Source: Candidatus Caenarcanales bacterium (GTDB lineage: Bacteria; Cyanobacteriota; Vampirovibrionia; Caenarcaniphilales; Caenarcanaceae). From it: DNA of 8,755 nt. Below, piece by piece: positions 5,475 to 8,755 of the stretch (the stretch's first letter is position 1; every line of letters starts with the position of its first letter). The notes under the pieces are model-generated. The model searched no databases and was not told the origin of the DNA. It worked only from the letters and a program-made list of their open reading frames with translations. The stretch lies in the NCBI GenBank assembly GCA_947489925.1, contig CANLFK010000089.1, positions 1 through 8,755 of the forward strand. The letters run 5' to 3'. The position numbers and the translations under genes are program-made.

Positions 5475-5888
5475 ATGATTGCGAAATTTAAATTAAACCG
5501 CACAATAAATATATTTTTTTTTCTTTTATTAATTAGCAATTTGGCTTTTATCCCAGAAGTAATTGCGACGAATTTTGAAAATGATTTGAATAATGCTATT
5601 AGTCAATTAGATTTAAAGCCTAATCAGAAAGAGCAAATTCAAAAAATATTAGATAAACAAACTATTGATTTAAAAAATTTGAAGCAAAGTTTAAAAACAA
5701 AACAAAATGATTTAAATGATTTATTGCTATCCGAAAACTCGTCAGAGGAAAATATTCAAGCTTTAAGATTACAAATTGAGACTTTTGAGGCAAAAATTAA
5801 TAAATTAAATGAAGAAACAAATTTACAAATTAAGCATATTTTAAATCCTCAGCAAAGGAAAAAACTGCGAAATATTTTATTTAGATGA
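5475..5888 (+). CDS. Spy/CpxP-like (LTxxQ-type) secreted helical protein
   Basis: This 137-residue protein has a clear signal peptide: a basic start (MIAKFKLNR), a hydrophobic core at about 11-26 with a Phe-Leu run, and a likely cut after Ala31 (EVIA/TN). The mature part is almost all helix and rich in Gln, Lys, Asn and Leu. It has two copies of the LTxxQ-type motif near its ends: LKPNQKEQIQKIL at 47-59 and LNPQQRKKLRNIL at 123-135. That spacing is the hallmark of the Spy/CpxP/ZraP family of small periplasmic chaperones and stress or metal sensors; the cradle-like chaperone role is family knowledge, not visible here. The start ATG has no Shine-Dalgarno; a four-codon frame (ATG at 5464) ends in a TGA overlapping it. 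Its own TGA overlaps the pheA start by 4 bases, so the two are surely co-transcribed. Confidence 0.75.
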   Translation: MIAKFKLNRTINIFFFLLLISNLAFIPEVIATNFENDLNNAISQLDLKPNQKEQIQKILDKQTIDLKNLKQSLKTKQNDLNDLLLSENSSEENIQALRLQIETFEAKINKLNEETNLQIKHILNPQQRKKLRNILFR

Positions 5889-6775
5889 GAGTATATTATT
5901 TAGGCCCAGAGGCTTCATTCTCTCATATTGTTGCAAGTCAAATTATAAATACGATTGAACAAAATTATTCACTAGAGCCAGTTCAGTCTATTTCAGATTT
6001 ATTTAAGCATAATTTTACTAGTACTCAAGATTTAGCTTTAATTCCAATTGAAAATTCCTTGGGTGGAAGTGTGGGTGAATCTTTTGATAAATTATTAATT
6101 AGTCCAGTCGATATTGAAGTAAAGCTAGAATGGGTTTGTTTAATTGAACATTATTTAATTGGTTTTGGAAAATTAACAGATATTAATGAAATCCGAGCAC
6201 ATTATCAGGCTTTTGCTCAGTGTGAAAACTTTATAAATAATAATTGGCAGGGCTTGGAATTAAACAAAAAAGAAATGAGTAGTAATTCTGCGGCCGTTAA
6301 AAGTTTATTAGCAGAAAATAAAGCCAAAAATATTGCTGCGATTGGGGCAAAAGAGGCGGCTGAATTGTATAAAATTCCAATTATTGAGGCGAAAATTCAT
6401 GATTTTTCAGATAATCAAACTCGCTTTTGGTTAATTGGTTATTCTGAAAATAAAATTAAAACAAAATTACCAAATTATAATTATTTAAATTCACTTATTT
6501 TTCGCATTCCGCAGGATGAGCCAGGAAGTTTAATGAAAATTTTGAATTGCTTAGCCAAAAGAAAAATTAATTTGTGTAAAATCGAATCAAGACCCACGAA
6601 AGGCAGATTGTGTGAATACAATTTTATTATTGATTTTGTTTCGCCTAATAATTGGCAAAATACGAGGCAAATTATTTTAGAAGAAATTCAGTCTTTTTGT
6701 TCTTATATTCGTTTTTTAGGTAATTATCCAGTTTTACCACTTAATGATTTGCGTTTTGATCATACAAATATTTAA
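5885..6775 (+). CDS. pheA: Prephenate dehydratase
   Basis: The enzyme converts prephenate to phenylpyruvate, the committed step toward phenylalanine, in the cytoplasm. The 296-residue protein is a monofunctional two-domain form. The catalytic domain (1-190) shows YLGPEASFSH at 5-14, PIENSLGGSVGES at 54-66, AHYQAFAQC at 105-113 (the S/AHxQALxQC motif), SNSAA at 133-137, AAIG at 151-154, and DNQTRFWLI at 176-184 with the essential TRF (179-181). The ACT regulatory domain (about 200-285) has the E-P-G-S-L segment at 212-216 and ESRPTKG at 234-240, the phenylalanine-binding motif, so feedback inhibition is expected. There is no chorismate mutase domain, so that activity must come from elsewhere. 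The ATG overlaps the upstream TGA (ATGA) with no Shine-Dalgarno nearby, pointing to translational coupling. Its stop overlaps that of the convergent gene. Confidence 0.95.
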   Translation: MRVYYLGPEASFSHIVASQIINTIEQNYSLEPVQSISDLFKHNFTSTQDLALIPIENSLGGSVGESFDKLLISPVDIEVKLEWVCLIEHYLIGFGKLTDINEIRAHYQAFAQCENFINNNWQGLELNKKEMSSNSAAVKSLLAENKAKNIAAIGAKEAAELYKIPIIEAKIHDFSDNQTRFWLIGYSENKIKTKLPNYNYLNSLIFRIPQDEPGSLMKILNCLAKRKINLCKIESRPTKGRLCEYNFIIDFVSPNNWQNTRQIILEEIQSFCSYIRFLGNYPVLPLNDLRFDHTNI

Positions 6776-8334
6776 AAAGTTAGACTTAACGAGGGCTTTT
6801 GAGTTTTCATGCTTGTTAAGCCCGTAAAAGCTGTCAATAAAGAATTAGAATTATCGGTTTTATTAGTAGTAGTGTTATTAGCTTTTTTACCTGCTAATTC
6901 TTTTTCTCTTAAGTTTTGAGTTACCAAAAAATTAGCAAAATTAATTAAACATCCTACTCCTAAAGCGGCAAATAATGGTGCATCAGATTTTAAAAACATA
7001 GTTCGTTTAATGAATTTTTCATATTTAGCTGGATTAGTTTCTTTTAATTTTTGTACTGAAGGCAATTCATTTACACTTCCGCTTGCCAAGCCAGTTTTTC
7101 TATCAAAATGCAAATCAACTAAATTTAAATCAAAAATATCTCTTTTACCAGCTTCTTCTCCCCAAGCTTCTTTCCAATATGTTTTCGGGCTAGATAAAAT
7201 ATTCTCTTCAATACCCATTAACTTAGCATTAGCATATGCGAAACCATTACCCGAAACTTGTTTGTAAGCTAATACTGATGGAATTGAAAAGAAAACAATT
7301 CGTCCTAAAATTTCTTGGAATTCAGCTAAATTGCGGGCAACACTTAAGTAGGCATAAATAGCGGTTACCATACAAAAAGAAATAAAAGTTTTTGATAAGC
7401 CATATTTTTCACCCATATCCAAATTCTTTGAAAGCCTTAAAAGCTTAGGAGCAGAGAAATTATTTTGATTTTTAATTTTTTTGCCTAAAATCCAAGCCAA
7501 ACCAAATATTGCTGGCACAAAAGCGGCTATAAATCCAAGAGAGCCTTTTATATTAGCCCAAGCTTGATCAACGGCTTTTTGTCCATCATTATCTTCTTCA
7601 GCGGTAGTTGGTAAACCCGATATTTTATAAAAATTATTAGTCTTAAAAATCCACTGCGTTAATAAAGTTCTAAAAGATGGCACACAGACCTCTAAAGCAC
7701 AAACAATTCCAGCAGTTAAAGTAAAGTTTAATAATTTAGCTAAAGCTGTTTTATGTAATAAATTTTCATTTAAATATACTCTCTCTTTGGCTAAAATTCC
7801 AGTTTCAAAGTTAGTATTTAAGTTTTTATGCAATTCATGCATGCGATGACTAAGCAAATGATGATTTTCAATTCCTAAATGAGAAGCAAATAATTTACTA
7901 GCTTGTGAAGCAATAAGCGTTCCCGCCAAATAAATAGTTGGATATTCCAAAAATTCAAGCCCCGCTTCATCAATTATTGCTGCCAAAGATTGTCTAACTA
8001 ATAAACCATTTATTAAAACTTTAGGCAAAAATTGCATATTAAACTCTTGTATCATTTGCGAAATGCCTAAAGCAAAGCTACAACCTAAAAGGTGATTTAA
8101 AGATGGTGTCGGAAGTGACAGAAAAAAATTATTTAATGGTTTAGTTAATCCGAGCGGAAATTCTTGGTCTTTAAAAATCTTTTCCGCTTCGCTTTGGGCT
8201 TGTTCATTTTTTGCTGGATCATTTGGATAAAAATTATGTGCTTTTAATTTCTTTTGATAGTCAATATTATTAGACGCCGTTTTTGAGTAAACGAATATTT
8301 TTTTTTCTGCATGATGACGACTTTTTATTTGCAT
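6772..8334 (-). CDS. Unrecognised 520-residue multi-pass membrane protein
   Basis: I do not recognise this protein. It opens with a basic, polar 60-residue stretch (RHHAEKK near the start, then a charged segment rich in Lys, Glu and Asn) with no signal peptide. Hydrophobic, Ala/Leu/Ile-rich segments fall at roughly 83-98, 132-152, 200-220, 265-285, 315-335, 343-357 and 451-471, giving perhaps five to seven membrane passes. A polar loop at 370-450 (including TYWKEAWGEEAG at 385-396 and DLNLVDLHFDRKTG at 402-415) is the longest soluble part. The C-terminal 45 residues are Asn/Thr/Ser-rich and probably disordered. No catalytic motif, Walker box or cysteine pair is evident. The ATG at 8334 has no Shine-Dalgarno. 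It lies 126 bases downstream of the hsdR end on the same strand, and its stop overlaps that of pheA. A lineage-specific membrane protein is the most I can say. Confidence 0.7.
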   Translation of the reverse strand: MQIKSRHHAEKKIFVYSKTASNNIDYQKKLKAHNFYPNDPAKNEQAQSEAEKIFKDQEFPLGLTKPLNNFFLSLPTPSLNHLLGCSFALGISQMIQEFNMQFLPKVLINGLLVRQSLAAIIDEAGLEFLEYPTIYLAGTLIASQASKLFASHLGIENHHLLSHRMHELHKNLNTNFETGILAKERVYLNENLLHKTALAKLLNFTLTAGIVCALEVCVPSFRTLLTQWIFKTNNFYKISGLPTTAEEDNDGQKAVDQAWANIKGSLGFIAAFVPAIFGLAWILGKKIKNQNNFSAPKLLRLSKNLDMGEKYGLSKTFISFCMVTAIYAYLSVARNLAEFQEILGRIVFFSIPSVLAYKQVSGNGFAYANAKLMGIEENILSSPKTYWKEAWGEEAGKRDIFDLNLVDLHFDRKTGLASGSVNELPSVQKLKETNPAKYEKFIKRTMFLKSDAPLFAALGVGCLINFANFLVTQNLREKELAGKKANNTTTNKTDNSNSLLTAFTGLTSMKTQKPSLSLTF

Positions 8335-8425
8335 TTATTAAAAAAGAAGAATTAAGCGAAATAATAAACAAAAAAGAAAAGAAAATCTAAGCTTTAAAAT
8401 ATATTAAAGACAGATTAAATAAGTA

Positions 8426-8454
8426 ATTATAATATTAACAAAAACTTAACCTAA
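8426..8454 (-). promoter_or_regulatory. Candidate promoter for the 520-residue membrane protein
   Basis: On the minus strand TATAAT (8431-8426) is preceded at 17 bases by TTAGGT (8454-8449), a weak -35. It would give a leader of about 85 bases. The 126-base spacer also has an A/T inverted repeat (CTTTAA 8392-8397, TTAAAG 8404-8409) but no clear terminator for hsdR. Confidence 0.27.
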
Positions 8455-8460
8455 ATATAA

Positions 8461-8755
8461 TTAATTATTATACTTCTTAAAATTCTCTGCCTGTTCAAAA
8501 ATCTCTTTATACACTTCGTCTCTATCGACTGGTGGATAATCGTTTTCAGCTAAGAGAATTATGAGGTCTACTTTAAGTTCTGCTTTAATATCATCTCGTT
8601 TACTCCAATCGGTGTATTTTGCTTTGTCGTCCACTACTGTTTTGACTTTCTGAGCCAGTTGTATTAATTTATCATTTGGATAACTGAAATCATATTTAAC
8701 GGCTAAAGCTTTCAAAATATCGTAAAATGCTTTTTCTTCAAAGTCAATTCCTAAA
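8461..8755 (-). CDS. hsdR: Type I restriction endonuclease subunit R (HsdR), C-terminal end (partial, 5' end outside window)
   Basis: The minus-strand frame is open from the right edge (first full codon at 8754-8752) to a TAA at 8463-8461, giving the last 97 residues of a larger protein. The frame is open well upstream of the TTG at 8715, so that codon is not the start. The sequence is characteristic of the HsdR C-terminal helical domain (the DUF3387 type): FEEKAFYDIL, then VKYDFSYP, VVDDKAKYTDWSKRDDIKAEL, and YPPVDRDEVYKEIFEQAENF at the end. In HsdR this domain contacts the modification core of the complex; the nuclease and helicase motor lie N-terminal to it, outside the window. HsdR translocates DNA using ATP and cuts it at a distance when the HsdS recognition site is unmethylated. 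The companion hsdM and hsdS genes, if present, must lie beyond the right edge or elsewhere. Confidence 0.85.
   Translation of the reverse strand, partial: LGIDFEEKAFYDILKALAVKYDFSYPNDKLIQLAQKVKTVVDDKAKYTDWSKRDDIKAELKVDLIILLAENDYPPVDRDEVYKEIFEQAENFKKYNN

Noticed and set aside
5505..5550. Phe-Phe-Phe run early in the spy-like gene as a pheA attenuator
   Set aside because: Leader peptides for pheA attenuation carry Phe runs, but here the run sits in the hydrophobic core of a normal signal peptide and no alternative terminator hairpin follows.
6793..6831. Inverted repeats GGGCTT/AAGCCC and GCTTTT/AAAAGC just after pheA as a terminator
   Set aside because: The stems are only 6 pairs with 19-25-base loops, are not followed by a T-run on the plus strand, and lie inside the coding end of the membrane protein.
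7010..7267. Plus-strand 85-residue open frame
   Set aside because: It is antisense to the 520-residue membrane protein, with no ribosome site and a composition expected of a shadow frame.

Overview
The window is AT-rich DNA from a bacterium using the standard bacterial code: genes end in TAA, or once TGA, and no gene carries an in-frame TGA. The best taxonomic clue is FtsZ. Its core has the RGLGAGGNP, ITAGMGGGTGTG and FADVR wording typical of the cyanobacterial branch, and FabI also reads like that group. I therefore suspect a low-GC, non-photosynthetic relative of cyanobacteria (Vampirovibrionia/Melainabacteria type). This is an inference from remembered family patterns; no search was run.

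Layout. (1) 1-312, minus strand: start of a protein with a type I restriction HsdR-like N-terminal domain, cut by the left edge. (2) About 313-1835: a decayed stretch. It holds a probable remnant of an NAD-binding extended short-chain dehydrogenase (460-744), a trypsin-like serine protease split between two frames (752-1548), and a noncoding spacer with a long imperfect inverted repeat (1627-1714). (3) 1836-4319: fabI (minus) and ftsZ (plus), divergent from a shared AT-rich promoter region. (4) 4340-5293, minus: a DCC-family thiol-disulfide protein fused to a multi-pass membrane domain, tail to tail with ftsZ. (5) 5475-6775, plus: a two-gene operon of a Spy/CpxP-like secreted protein and prephenate dehydratase (pheA), joined by an ATGA overlap and preceded by a nested hairpin at the probable 5' end of the mRNA. 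(6) 6772-8334, minus: a 520-residue multi-pass membrane protein I do not recognise. (7) 8461-8755, minus: the C-terminal end of a type I restriction HsdR subunit, cut by the right edge.

The intact middle is housekeeping: fatty-acid synthesis, cell division, phenylalanine synthesis and envelope/redox functions. The edges are restriction-modification genes, and the left edge is followed by gene debris. No convincing new defence system is complete inside the window. The items most worth a second look are the split protease, the leader hairpin of the spy-like/pheA operon, the orphan membrane protein beside hsdR and the DCC-membrane fusion. No tRNA, rRNA, CRISPR array or transposase gene was found by eye.
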